Positions 22,400 through 32,406 are shown, counted from the first letter of the stretch. The stretch is 58,299 bases of DNA from Legionellaceae bacterium (GCA_029213075.1 JARGPO010000035.1:1-58299), one strand, 5' to 3'. A program made the numbers and translations. The notes: generated from the letters alone by a model not told the origin.

Positions 22400-24280
22400 A
22401 TGGGTTGCAACCAATCTTCACAGAACATTTCAGATTCCACTGCTACTGAAAGCGAAGCAGTGATAACTCATTTTATAGATAGATTTGTTTTAACTAATGC
22501 CCTAGCTCCTGAGTCACTAGACTTTTTACGTTTTTTAGAGGGTAAGCATCCAAAAGCATATTCTGAGTTATTGCGGGAGTTAAACTATCTTTGTATACCA
22601 ATTTCTGATTCAGATAGATCTCAAAGCCCAGAAAATCTTGGACCGCAACTTTATATCCAAGCCCATCACTTTGATGTCGTTATTGATAACTTTTTGCGAC
22701 AGATTAAATTAAAAGTAAATATAGAACATATAATATTGAGTTATTTTGATACATACCCACAAGATCTATCATCTAATCTTTCTAAGCTTCGTGAAGTACA
22801 TCTATTAGAAATATCAGCCGAAGCATCTGATAAAAATCAAGCTCACCACTCGGAAAAGCATGCTGTAGAAATGGCTACGAGAGCTCAATTAATATACAAA
22901 CATTCTTTAGGTATTCATTCAGGAACTGGAATTGTCGATACTTTTCTGCGAAGCATTCATGAGTTTGCAATTGAGTGTCATGATTATATTCAAGGATCTC
23001 CTCAAAAATATCCAACTGTTGAGCAAGATTCAGCAGCATTAGTTATAAAATGGTTAACAACAGGACCTTATTGTTTAACTAACTTATCTCCTGATGTTTT
23101 AGATTTAGTGATACACCAAATACAGTCTACTATCTCTATAGCCACAACCAAGGTATTTGGGAAGGAAGCCACCTATGATTTAACTAGTTTGAGGTTCATT
23201 TTTGAAAAAGTATTTATTGATAATAATATTCCAATTCATGATATTAGCAATACTCGTCTTTGTGATAAAACACGTACTATATCTGACTCAGTAAATCTTT
23301 GTGACACAGTACCATATGCTGTGAGAGCAGTAGTTCAACATCAAGCTGATGATGAACGTATAAACTCTTATCAACATTTACTTAGATACAGTTCCCTTAA
23401 GTCCAATACTGAAGAAGTTCCATCTAGTCCGATAATGAAAGAGTTTTTTGATAATCCAAAATATAAATTCAGAAAGTATTTTAGTGGTCTTGATAGTAAG
23501 TATGATAAACAGGCTTTTTTGATGGGGCTAATTCCTAAGCTTGGAATGCGGTTAGAGTTTGCTAGAAAAAATGATTTATTGGAAGGTAGCGCGAGCATTG
23601 TTGGGGACTTTATCAGAAAATGTCAATCCTATTATGGTAGTGATCATAATTATAATGATTTTGCTGGTTATTTTGATAGAGAATTTGATATTAATAGTGT
23701 TGATCAGGCAATAGAGGAAATTTTGTTAGCTCCTGATGATGACGGTTCTTTATATCCTAAAAAGATACGTGATGAGCATGATTTTTCTATAAGTCAATAT
23801 GAAGGTGCTAAAAAAGCAGCTAAGGGTATCGAGGATTATAAAAGAAAATATTGTTTATCTACGGCAAGTTCAGGAGATAATGATTCTGTTGATGCCCCCA
23901 TAGTTGAGCCTGATGCAATCCTTGCGGATGCCGATAATATATTAGCTTTTTATGATTTTTATAAAGAGTTAAGCCCATCTGACAAAAATGGTCTTCTTAA
24001 AGAAATATCTTTGAATATGGTATTGCAAGCCGGGACAATCTATCTTGAACAGCTTGATTTTTCTTCTTTATCATCAAATGCTCAAAGCAAATCAGGAGGT
24101 GTAGCTGCATCTATTAGAAACCCTGGTTATTCTGTAGTAACAAGGGCACAGGACAATAATCATCCATTTTGGGTTAAGGGGCATAGAAGTGCAATGGATT
24201 CTTTCCTGGTTGTCGGTAGTGTGGCGGAGAACGAGCTAAGTCAATTAAAAAACGAAGAACATGAAAATTTAGTTCTTTAG
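22400..24280 (+). CDS. Unknown 626-residue protein with N-myristoylation/palmitoylation motif
   Basis: No family recognised. The start is well supported: TGAGG lies 7 bases before ATG 22400. The N-terminus MGCNQSSQN fits the eukaryotic N-myristoyltransferase pattern (Gly2, Ser6, no forbidden residue) with Cys3 as a palmitoylation site, as in Src-family kinases and Galpha proteins. Bacteria have no such enzyme, so the motif makes sense only in a eukaryotic cytosol. There is no signal peptide or membrane segment; the body is polar and largely helical. The C-terminus ENELSQLKNEEHENLVL is Glu-rich with hydrophobic end residues, like the E-block of Legionella Dot/Icm substrates. Likely a translocated effector; this is inference. 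A TATAAT box at 22356-22361 may be its promoter. Confidence 0.75.
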   Translation: MGCNQSSQNISDSTATESEAVITHFIDRFVLTNALAPESLDFLRFLEGKHPKAYSELLRELNYLCIPISDSDRSQSPENLGPQLYIQAHHFDVVIDNFLRQIKLKVNIEHIILSYFDTYPQDLSSNLSKLREVHLLEISAEASDKNQAHHSEKHAVEMATRAQLIYKHSLGIHSGTGIVDTFLRSIHEFAIECHDYIQGSPQKYPTVEQDSAALVIKWLTTGPYCLTNLSPDVLDLVIHQIQSTISIATTKVFGKEATYDLTSLRFIFEKVFIDNNIPIHDISNTRLCDKTRTISDSVNLCDTVPYAVRAVVQHQADDERINSYQHLLRYSSLKSNTEEVPSSPIMKEFFDNPKYKFRKYFSGLDSKYDKQAFLMGLIPKLGMRLEFARKNDLLEGSASIVGDFIRKCQSYYGSDHNYNDFAGYFDREFDINSVDQAIEEILLAPDDDGSLYPKKIRDEHDFSISQYEGAKKAAKGIEDYKRKYCLSTASSGDNDSVDAPIVEPDAILADADNILAFYDFYKELSPSDKNGLLKEISLNMVLQAGTIYLEQLDFSSLSSNAQSKSGGVAASIRNPGYSVVTRAQDNNHPFWVKGHRSAMDSFLVVGSVAENELSQLKNEEHENLVL

Positions 24281-24339
24281 TTTGGCTTTATTCTTTGTAG
24301 GCAAATTTATTTATAGATCCTATAGGCACTGTCTTTTGT

Positions 24340-24357
24340 TGAATAACCCGCTATAAT
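24340..24357 (+). promoter_or_regulatory. Candidate -10 box upstream of PBP1A
   Basis: A perfect TATAAT (24352-24357) about 80 bases before the gene; no convincing -35 at 17 bases. The resulting leader would be near 75 bases. Confidence 0.4.
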
Positions 24358-24438
24358 AGTACTGAAATTTTAAGTTTCTAATACTAAATTTCTAAAAGAG
24401 GTAATTCTTAAACATTTTAAGAGGCCATATAAATAACT

Positions 24439-26808
24439 ATGAAGAAAATCACTTATTTTTGGCGAAAAGGCCTCTGGACTTTATGCAGCTTATTTTTTGT
24501 GTTTATAGTTTTTATCAGCGTTCTTTATGTTTATGCTGAAAGCCAGCTGCCAAATGTAGAATCTTTGAAAACTGTTAAATTCCAAGTTCCGCTTCGTATT
24601 TATACTCAAGATGGTTTATTAATACAGGAATATGGGGAAAAAAGACGGATCCCCTTATCTTTTAATGAAATTCCACCAACATTAGTTTACGCCTTACTTG
24701 CAACAGAAGATCAACGCTTCTTTGAGCACCCTGGAGTTGATATTTTTGGTCTAGGTCGGGCTGCAGTTAAAATGGTACAAACAGGTACCAAGTCGCAAGG
24801 TGGTAGCACAATTACCATGCAAGTTGCTCGCAACTTTTTTCTTAACCGCAAAAAAACTTTTTTACGAAAATTTAACGAAATAATGCTCGCTATAAAAATT
24901 GATCGCGAGTTAAGTAAAGAGAAAATTCTTGAATTATATTTAAATCAAATTTATTTAGGCAATAGGGCGTATGGAGTTGGCGCAGCGGCGAAGATATATT
25001 ATGGTAAAACTCTTAATGAGTTAACAGTCGCTCAGTTAGCAATGATTGCAGGTCTACCTCAGGCTCCATCAACTCACAATCCAATTGTTAATCCAAAAGC
25101 GGCTAAAAAGCGCAGAGATCATGTTTTAGAAAGGTTGTTTGAAGAGAATTACATTAGTAAACCTACTTTTGATGAAGCAGTTAATTCACCAATAACAGCA
25201 ACTTATCATGGGACAAAAATTGAGGTTAGTGCACCATATGTAGCAGAAATGATTCGTCAGTCTTTGTATGAACATTTTGGCCCTGATGCCTATACCAATG
25301 GTTATAAAGTATATACAACCATCGATAGTAAACTACAAAAAACAGCTGATGAGCAAGTAGAAGATCATCTTTTGGCTTATGATAATCGGCATGGGTACCG
25401 TGGTCCTGCAGGAACTATGCCAGTTGATAAATTACACTCAAAAAAAGCCAGGAAGAAGGCATTGAGTCGATTTTGGGCTATTAAAGATTTAGAACCAGTC
25501 GTTATTAAATCAGTTGAAGAGAAAGAAGCTATAGCCCAAAATATTAAGGGTAAGTTAATTACTATTCCTTGGCAAGGTTTATCCTGGGCAAGGCCTGCAC
25601 TTAGAAAAGGCTGGGTTGGTAAAAGCCCAACTACTGCAAAGAAAATTGTAAAGCCTGGAGATATAGTTTACGTACGTTTTAATAAAGGTGGATGGGTATT
25701 ATCACAAGACCCACAAGCAGAAGCTGCCTTAGTAGCTATTAGCCCATATAATGGTTCTATTGAAGCATTGGTTGGTGGTTTTAACTTCAAAAGAAGTAAA
25801 TTTAATCGAGTAACTCAATCCACAAGACAGCCTGGATCTAGTTTTAAGCCTTTTATTTTTGCTGCAGCTCTTAATAAAGGATATACTTTATCAACTCTCG
25901 TGAATGATGCTCCAATTGTTATAAAAGATCCAAGTCAAATCGATAAAGTCTGGCGTCCTCATAATGATAAATATAAGTTTAGTGGACCAACGAGACTAAG
26001 AACAGCCTTAACTCGTTCTGTAAATTTAGTCTCAATTAGAATCTTACAAGATATTGGCATTGACTATGCCATCGACTTTGCAACGAGGTTTGGTTTTAGA
26101 AAAGATAGCCTACCGCATGCTCTTTCTTTAGCTCTTGGAAGTTTATCTGTTAGCCCTATGGATATGACTGCTGCATATGCTGTATTTGCAAATGGTGGCT
26201 ACAAAGTAGAGCCATATTTAATTGATCATATAACTGATGGCGGTGGTAAGATTTTATTACAAGCAAAAGCATCTTCTGTTTGTAATGATTGCGAGGATGA
26301 GAGTAAAATGGATCTTCGAGCACCGCGAGCAATTCCTGAGGATGTTGCATTCTTAATGAATAATGTCCTACAAGACGTGATTCAGCATGGTACAGGATCT
26401 TATGCTAAAGTACTTAATCGTACGGATATAGCTGGTAAAACAGGTACAACTAATCAGCAAATAGACGCTTGGTTCTCAGGCTATAGCCCAGATTTAGTAG
26501 TCACAACGTGGATAGGGTTTGATTCACCACATCCATTACATGAATATGCATCACGTCTAGCATTACCACTCTGGATAGATTTTATGAAAGTGGCGTTAGC
26601 AGGCAAGTCTGAAAAGGAAGTTCCTAGGCCTAGTAATATAGTAACGGTTGATATTAATCCAAAAAATGGTCTACGGGCTAGGCAAACACAAACCAATGCC
26701 ATTTCAGAATATTTTCGTGATATTAATATTCCAGAATTAGATGAGGGTTCGATTGTAACCAATACTGGCACGCAATCAGTTCCAGACAGTCAAGATAGTT
26801 TGTTTTAA
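24439..26808 (+). CDS. mrcA: Penicillin-binding protein 1A, bifunctional glycosyltransferase/transpeptidase
   Basis: 789 residues. A short cytosolic start and one membrane helix (about 15-33) precede a GT51 domain with the catalytic Glu90 in ATEDQRFFEHPG, then GGSTITMQVARN and LELYLNQIYLG. The penicillin-binding domain has SSFK (Ser467, Lys470), SVN and KTGT (Lys667). An OB-like insert lies between them, as in PBP1a. It polymerises lipid II and cross-links peptidoglycan in the periplasm. It stands before acnA, 24 bases apart, probably without functional link. Confidence 0.95.
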   Translation: MKKITYFWRKGLWTLCSLFFVFIVFISVLYVYAESQLPNVESLKTVKFQVPLRIYTQDGLLIQEYGEKRRIPLSFNEIPPTLVYALLATEDQRFFEHPGVDIFGLGRAAVKMVQTGTKSQGGSTITMQVARNFFLNRKKTFLRKFNEIMLAIKIDRELSKEKILELYLNQIYLGNRAYGVGAAAKIYYGKTLNELTVAQLAMIAGLPQAPSTHNPIVNPKAAKKRRDHVLERLFEENYISKPTFDEAVNSPITATYHGTKIEVSAPYVAEMIRQSLYEHFGPDAYTNGYKVYTTIDSKLQKTADEQVEDHLLAYDNRHGYRGPAGTMPVDKLHSKKARKKALSRFWAIKDLEPVVIKSVEEKEAIAQNIKGKLITIPWQGLSWARPALRKGWVGKSPTTAKKIVKPGDIVYVRFNKGGWVLSQDPQAEAALVAISPYNGSIEALVGGFNFKRSKFNRVTQSTRQPGSSFKPFIFAAALNKGYTLSTLVNDAPIVIKDPSQIDKVWRPHNDKYKFSGPTRLRTALTRSVNLVSIRILQDIGIDYAIDFATRFGFRKDSLPHALSLALGSLSVSPMDMTAAYAVFANGGYKVEPYLIDHITDGGGKILLQAKASSVCNDCEDESKMDLRAPRAIPEDVAFLMNNVLQDVIQHGTGSYAKVLNRTDIAGKTGTTNQQIDAWFSGYSPDLVVTTWIGFDSPHPLHEYASRLALPLWIDFMKVALAGKSEKEVPRPSNIVTVDINPKNGLRARQTQTNAISEYFRDINIPELDEGSIVTNTGTQSVPDSQDSLF

Positions 26809-26832
26809 AAAATAATTATAAGGGGTCTAAAA

Positions 26833-29499
26833 ATGCAAATAGGACAAGATACACTTTCCACAAAGTCCGAACTCAAGGTAGGAAATAAAACATACCAATA
26901 TTACAGCTTAAAAGAAGCTGAAAAAAAACATTTTAACACTATTAATAAGCTCCCATTTTCCCTTAAGGTATTACTTGAAAATTTGTTGAGATTTGAAGAT
27001 GGTAGTACGGTCACGACTGAAGATATAGGAGCTTTATCTGCTTGGTTAGAAAACCAAACGTCAAATCATGAAATAGCGTATAGACCTACTCGAGTCCTAA
27101 TGCAAGACTTTACTGGCGTGCCTGCGGTTGTTGATTTGGCAGCTATGCGTTCTGCAATGGAGATTATGGGAAAAAACCCGAATGAAATATCACCATTATC
27201 ACCTGTGGATTTAGTAATCGATCATTCAATAATGGTAGATAAATACGCAAGCAATGACGCTTTGAAAATAAACACTGAAATTGAAATGAAGCGTAATAAT
27301 GAGCGTTATGAATTTTTACGCTGGGGACAAAAAGCTTTTGATAATTTCCGAGTGGTTCCTCCTGGTACGGGAATTTGTCATCAAGTTAATTTAGAATATC
27401 TTGGTAAGTCTGTTTGGCAAAGAGAGCAAAATGGTGAGCTGTACGCATATCCAGATACATTAGTGGGTACCGATTCTCATACAACTATGATTAATGCTTT
27501 AGGTATTTTAGGTTGGGGCGTTGGAGGTATTGAGGCTGAGGCTGCTATGCTTGGTCAGCCAATATCTATGCTTATTCCTGAAGTAATTGGCTTTAAATTC
27601 ACAGGTAAATTAAAAGAAGGTATTACAGCCACAGATTTAGTTTTGACTGTTACGCAAATCTTGCGAGCTAAGGGTGTTGTTGGTAAATTTGTTGAGTATT
27701 TTGGCCCGGGATTGTCAGATCTACCATTAGCTGATAGAGCTACTATTTCAAACATGGCTCCAGAGTATGGTGCTACATGTGGTTTCTTCCCTGTAGATAA
27801 TGAAACATTACGCTATTTAAAACTAACTGGCAGAGAAGATGATGAAATAGCTTTAGTTGAAGAATACTGCCGGGCACAAGGGTTATGGTATGATAAAGAT
27901 AGCGCTGATCCAACATATACCTCTGTAGTTGAACTAGATCTAGGATCTATCGAGCCTTCATTATCTGGTCCAACTAGACCACAAGATAAAGTAACTCTAC
28001 AAACTCTACCTCAAGAATTTAATAAATTTTTAGGTAAGTTAGGTAAAGAATCTAGCCCACCTATTATGAACTCTGATGAGGATCATGTATTGGCTCATGG
28101 TGACGTTGTTATAGCAGCAATTACAAGCTGCACAAATACATCTAATCCTAGCGTGTTAATGGCAGCAGGTTTAGTTGCTAAAAAAGCATTGGAGATTGGT
28201 TTACAAAGTAAGCCGTGGGTTAAAACATCACTTGCACCTGGGTCGAAAGTTGTAACTGATTATTTAAATAAAGCTGGATTACAAACATATCTGGATGACC
28301 TTGGATTTAACCTAGTTGGATATGGCTGCACAACTTGTATTGGTAACTCAGGACCATTACCAGATCAAATTTCAAAAGCTATAAGTGAAAATGATTTAGT
28401 TGTAAATTCGGTTTTATCTGGAAACAGAAACTTTGAAGGACGAGTGCATCCTCAAACTCGAGCTAATTGGCTCGCGTCTCCACCATTAGTAGTTGCATAT
28501 GCTATTGCTGGAACAGTGAATATAGATTTATCTAAGGATCCAATTGGTAGAGATAAAAATAATAACGACGTATACTTGAAAGATATTTGGCCAAGTAATA
28601 TGGAAATTGCAAGTGAAGTCGACAAAGTTTCCGGGACAATGTTTAGAAAAGAATACGCTGAAGTTTTTGATGGCGACGCTGAGTGGCAAGCAATTAATGT
28701 AACCGACAGCAAAACTTTTTCATGGAGTGATGACTCAACCTATATTCAATATCCACCATTTTTTCAAGATCTAAAAGAAACTCCAGATGAAATAAAGCCT
28801 GTTAAAAATGCTCATATATTAGCTCTTTTAGGTGATTCAATTACTACCGATCATATTTCACCAGCAGGTGCGATAAAAGCCGAATCCCCAGCTGGAGTAT
28901 ATTTGAAATCAAAAGGAGTTAAGGAGAGAGACTTTAACTCTTATGGGTCAAGACGCGGTAATCATGAAGTTATGATGCGTGGAACTTTCGCAAATATCCG
29001 TATCCGTAATGAAATGACACCAGATATAGAAGGTGGTTATACAGTTCATGTCCCATCTAAACAGTCAATGCCAATTTTTGATGCAGCGATGCTATATCAA
29101 CAAGAAGATTGCCCTTTGGTTATTATTGCTGGTAGTGAGTATGGCACAGGTTCTTCTCGTGACTGGGCGGCTAAAGGTACAAATTTACTGGGTGTTAAGT
29201 CTGTTATTGCTGAAAGCTTTGAGAGAATTCATCGTTCTAATTTAATTGGCATGGGAGTGCTTCCTCTACAATTTATGAACGGAGTCACTAGGAAAACTCT
29301 AAATTTAACTGGGAACGAGTTAATTAGCATTCCAAATAATGAGAGTTTAAAGCCAGGTTCTGTTTTAAATATTACAATTCAATATGAAGATGGTAGACAA
29401 GAAACAACTGAAGCCAAATGTAGAATAGACACAGCAAATGAACTTGAATATTACAAAAACGGTGGTATTTTACAATATGTCTTGAGGAAGTTATGCTGA
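26833..29499 (+). CDS. acnA: Aconitate hydratase A
   Basis: 888 residues, the length of the AcnA/IRP1 group. The [4Fe-4S] ligands are the Cys in AITSCTNTSNPSV and the two in GCTTCIGNSG. Substrate-site blocks include VGTDSHTTMINALG and SEYGTGSSRDWAAKG. It isomerises citrate to isocitrate in the TCA cycle, complementing the sdh/suc operon at 34.3-44.7 kb. An AAGGGG Shine-Dalgarno precedes the ATG. In the IRP1 family the apo form can bind RNA; nothing here shows that. Confidence 0.96.
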   Translation: MQIGQDTLSTKSELKVGNKTYQYYSLKEAEKKHFNTINKLPFSLKVLLENLLRFEDGSTVTTEDIGALSAWLENQTSNHEIAYRPTRVLMQDFTGVPAVVDLAAMRSAMEIMGKNPNEISPLSPVDLVIDHSIMVDKYASNDALKINTEIEMKRNNERYEFLRWGQKAFDNFRVVPPGTGICHQVNLEYLGKSVWQREQNGELYAYPDTLVGTDSHTTMINALGILGWGVGGIEAEAAMLGQPISMLIPEVIGFKFTGKLKEGITATDLVLTVTQILRAKGVVGKFVEYFGPGLSDLPLADRATISNMAPEYGATCGFFPVDNETLRYLKLTGREDDEIALVEEYCRAQGLWYDKDSADPTYTSVVELDLGSIEPSLSGPTRPQDKVTLQTLPQEFNKFLGKLGKESSPPIMNSDEDHVLAHGDVVIAAITSCTNTSNPSVLMAAGLVAKKALEIGLQSKPWVKTSLAPGSKVVTDYLNKAGLQTYLDDLGFNLVGYGCTTCIGNSGPLPDQISKAISENDLVVNSVLSGNRNFEGRVHPQTRANWLASPPLVVAYAIAGTVNIDLSKDPIGRDKNNNDVYLKDIWPSNMEIASEVDKVSGTMFRKEYAEVFDGDAEWQAINVTDSKTFSWSDDSTYIQYPPFFQDLKETPDEIKPVKNAHILALLGDSITTDHISPAGAIKAESPAGVYLKSKGVKERDFNSYGSRRGNHEVMMRGTFANIRIRNEMTPDIEGGYTVHVPSKQSMPIFDAAMLYQQEDCPLVIIAGSEYGTGSSRDWAAKGTNLLGVKSVIAESFERIHRSNLIGMGVLPLQFMNGVTRKTLNLTGNELISIPNNESLKPGSVLNITIQYEDGRQETTEAKCRIDTANELEYYKNGGILQYVLRKLC

Positions 29500-29522
29500 T
29501 TATTCTCAATAAGGATTCACTA

Positions 29523-29769
29523 TATAGCACCACCCATTAGTCAGCGGACATATTTTTTGTAGAGTAACCAACATATGTCCCTGTCTACGTGGCCCGATTT
29601 ATTCGGGCCATCCAGTAGTTTAAACATCAATTTGACTGGATGCCCTGAACAAGTCAGGGCAAGTAGGCGGGGTTAGGATAAGCTTTTTTGAAGACAGGGA
29701 TGCGATGCTGGATCAAGCTATAGGAAATATCTTGAAAAATATGTCTGTATGCTAATGGGTGGCGCTATA
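29523..29769. mobile_element. Miniature inverted-repeat element (MITE-like), complete copy
   Basis: 247 bases bounded by imperfect terminal inverted repeats: the left end TATAGCACCACCCATTAG and the right end (reverse complement TATAGCGCCACCCATTAG) differ at one of 18 positions, and similarity continues inward (ATATTTTT). The element is flanked by TA, suggesting TA target duplication as for IS630/Tc1-type transposases. Inside are three hairpins: GGCCCGA/TCGGGCC (29591-29609), ATCCAGT/ACTGGAT (29610-29641) and GCCCTGA/TCAGGGC (29642-29660). It has no ORF. The right 163 bases recur in inverted orientation at 58137-58299 with 3 differences. Confidence 0.85.
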
Positions 29770-30190
29770 GTCCTTAGACTTCGTTAAATGCACATCATCA
29801 GCTTTTCTGCAGCAACGTCAATCAAGTATAAAATAATATCACTCACAAAGAGATTTATCGCTACACTATAAATGACGAGGGAGTAACTTGAATTGACTGA
29901 GCAATAGCCTTAAACGACAGAAGAACAACCTGAAATGACAAGAAAAAACATGTTAACCACAAGAAACTGTTACTTCAACCATAAATAACCAGAACGTCAT
30001 CCAGAGGAGCGAAGCGAAGCGACGAAAGATCTTGTAATCGTATATTTATAAAATTAAGAGTTACGTCTGAGATATTATGAAGGAAATAACTATCACAGGT
30101 TATACAAGAACCACACCCCTCTTTCACGAAAGGTATGATCCCATTTATTTAACAGTTTAAATTAAATATGTATAACGCTGCAAATAGAAA
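29770..30190. other. Non-coding stretch between the MITE and fis
   Basis: No gene is seen. It holds short repetitive ATGAC/AACGACA-like words (29870-29950) and a 25-base dispersed fragment (29995-30019). It looks like decayed repeat material. Confidence 0.5.
29995..30019. repeat. 25-base dispersed repeat fragment, copy 1
   Basis: CGTCATCCAGAGGAGCGAAG followed by CGAAG; the same word with one difference lies at 46556-46580. Surroundings differ, so both are remnants of a short dispersed repeat. Confidence 0.6.
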
Positions 30191-30472
30191 TTAGTCGCGT
30201 GTACCAACATATTTATCATCGAAGTAATGACGTAGTTTAGTGCGAAGAGTTCCTCTGCTGATTCCTAGCATGATTGCTGCGCGAGATTGATTGTACTTAC
30301 AATGCTCCATAACAGCTCTAAATAAAGGTGTTTCAACTTCTTCAAGTACAAATTGGTACAAATCTACAGGATCTGTGCCTTTCAATTCTGAGAAATACTT
30401 TTGAACAGATTGAGTTACGCTTGCGGCCAATGATGCAGTAGTTTCTTCTGCTTCGTTGTTCGTTATTGTCAT
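30191..30472 (-). CDS. fis: Nucleoid-associated regulator Fis
   Basis: 93 residues (E. coli 98). The C-terminal helix-turn-helix is well kept: YNQSRAAIMLGISRGTLRTKLRHY, preceded by FRAVMEHCK. The N-terminal half is more divergent. Fis bends DNA and regulates rRNA, growth-phase and virulence genes; Legionella species carry several Fis paralogues. Here the gene stands alone, not behind dusB. A strong AAGGAG lies before ATG 30472. Confidence 0.93.
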   Translation of the reverse strand: MTITNNEAEETTASLAASVTQSVQKYFSELKGTDPVDLYQFVLEEVETPLFRAVMEHCKYNQSRAAIMLGISRGTLRTKLRHYFDDKYVGTRD

Positions 30473-30800
30473 TATTTAAACTCCTTAACTTAAAAACACT
30501 ATTCTATCTAATTGGGCAATTACTAACAAGGGATAGAACGAAAAAAAATATAATTTAAAGCTTCCTGATCATCCCAGAAAACACAGCAAAAGTCTACTAA
30601 GAAAGGGATTATACTTAAAGAATATTCTACAGTTTTACTTACATACCACCATTTTGCCGCGCTATTAACACACCAACAAAATATTTACAACCACATCATT
30701 TTTAAATCGATAACCTTTGCATAAAACCAACAAAAACTATTTTATTCTTCAGAGCAGCTAATAAAAGTTATAACTGCCCTAGAAAACCAATTTATTTAAT
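30473..30800. other. Intergenic region upstream of fis
   Basis: 328 bases between the DUF945 gene and fis, both on the minus strand. A perfect TATAAT on the minus strand (30613-30608) could drive fis, giving a long leader of about 130 bases. No ORF, terminator or repeat is evident. Confidence 0.45.
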
Positions 30801-32318
30801 TTACAACTGCATCATTGAAGGATTAAAGGGATGCTCATTGATAAGCAACCTTCCTTGTAAAATTTTAATGTTTAGGGCGTAATTATCCCCTTCCATAGCT
30901 AAAACTCCAAGCTTAACTAAATGAGATATTTTAGAATCTGCTTGCGCTGTAATCTGCGCTTCAAGCTCGGCTTCTGTTAAAGTTGCCGGCTCACCTTCTA
31001 CATGACTCACAACAGTTGGCTCTGCAACCTTATTTTTGTCTGTTTCAGTGAATTTATCTTGAGGCTCACTAGCACGCTTAGCTATATTTTTTAATCTATC
31101 AGCATTGTACTTATTCTTATACATATGCTTTAACATAGATTGTAGCAGTCCAGAAGATATCTCAACTCGGCCATCACCAGTCAAACTTCTTGCCAATTTA
31201 AATGGGTTAGGGGTATTCTCTTTTGGTATTCTTATTATCGCGTTTCCACTCACTCTTCCATCTGTCATTTCTACAGTAACGTTCGAAAGATCAATTTCAG
31301 CACCTTTATTAACTAAAATTGGAATGTCTGGCAATAAAGATAATAATACTCTCTGGCGAGCACTATCTGATTTATCTTGAGATTTAGATATTTTCTTATT
31401 TATGTCTACTAGAACTTTAGCATCTAAGTTCCGAATGCTTAAATCAAACGAGCAGGAACGATAAGTCTCATCATTAAATAGAAGCTTATTTAATGTTGCC
31501 TTAAAAGAAGAACTAAATAAATTATCGTTTATAGAGCTTTTAGATTTAAAATTAAGCTCTGAAATCTCGATTAATTTATTACCGTTCTCAGTTACCAATG
31601 CTGTGGGAAGATGCAGACTTGCATCACCAAGATATAAACCTGAATCACTTTTATATAATTCATATTCACTTTCAACATTTTTTAACATACTACTGGTTTT
31701 ATCTTGAACTAACTTCACTCCATCAATAAGAACCTCTCCCTTAATTTCTTTTAAATTAGGGGAAACAGCAACATTTGTCGTCATACCAAACCACTCGAAG
31801 TCGGTATTGTCTTTAGTTGAAACCAAATGAAATTTAGGAGCAACTAACTTTATACTAGCTATATTATTATAGCTAACAAAGAAATCTAAATTTAACGACG
31901 GCTGAATTGAAGTATCTGTATATAGTTCATCAAATTTTCTGGCATATTCATTAGGTAGATCCAAGTGACTACTAGCGGCACCAATTCCAAATCTGACTTG
32001 TTGGTTTTGAAGGATAATTGGACCATGCTGAATAACTAGAGGCATCTCGGCATGATAGACTTGTGATGGCTTAAAAATCCTTTTACCATTTCTCTCTATC
32101 ACTTTAGATGGGATTGATATAGTCCAATTTAGTATAGCATTTGATTTGAACCAGCCGCGTTGATATTTAGCTACCGAGACTTTAACTTCATCAGATTTAT
32201 TAAGAACCTCTATGTTCTTCTTTAAATTACTTTCAGTTAAGACACCAGTTTCATAATATCCACCTATGAGTAATGCGGCTAACAATAAAACAACCACGAA
32301 CCCAACGACTTTCTTCAT
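30801..32318 (-). CDS. DUF945 (YdgA) family protein
   Basis: 505 residues. One N-terminal membrane anchor (VVGFVVVLLLAALLIGGYY) is followed by the YdgA-type start of the domain, VSVAKYQRGWFKSNAIL, and a long beta-rich periplasmic part (WFGMTTNVAVSPNL, then SGNAIIRIPKENTPNP). The family is common in gammaproteobacteria and of unknown function; an envelope role is likely from topology. A stretch of low complexity (about 415-465) precedes the last 40 residues. It is followed by fis on the same strand but 328 bases away. Confidence 0.85.
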   Translation of the reverse strand: MKKVVGFVVVLLLAALLIGGYYETGVLTESNLKKNIEVLNKSDEVKVSVAKYQRGWFKSNAILNWTISIPSKVIERNGKRIFKPSQVYHAEMPLVIQHGPIILQNQQVRFGIGAASSHLDLPNEYARKFDELYTDTSIQPSLNLDFFVSYNNIASIKLVAPKFHLVSTKDNTDFEWFGMTTNVAVSPNLKEIKGEVLIDGVKLVQDKTSSMLKNVESEYELYKSDSGLYLGDASLHLPTALVTENGNKLIEISELNFKSKSSINDNLFSSSFKATLNKLLFNDETYRSCSFDLSIRNLDAKVLVDINKKISKSQDKSDSARQRVLLSLLPDIPILVNKGAEIDLSNVTVEMTDGRVSGNAIIRIPKENTPNPFKLARSLTGDGRVEISSGLLQSMLKHMYKNKYNADRLKNIAKRASEPQDKFTETDKNKVAEPTVVSHVEGEPATLTEAELEAQITAQADSKISHLVKLGVLAMEGDNYALNIKILQGRLLINEHPFNPSMMQL

Positions 32319-32406
32319 CTCATCTCCCTGTCATAAAATCACAGCAAACATCTTGCTAATTTTCAACTATGACATAAAGCATATAACAAACTCTAACAAT
32401 AAACCA

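Noticed and set aside
22400-24280. RGS-like domain in the MGC protein
   Set aside because: Segments such as DNILAFYDFYKEL recall RGS helices, but the order and spacing do not fit clearly; needs HHpred, not claimed.
29870-30030. CRISPR-like short repeats
   Set aside because: The ATGAC-like words vary in spacing and sequence and there are no equal-length spacers or cas genes.
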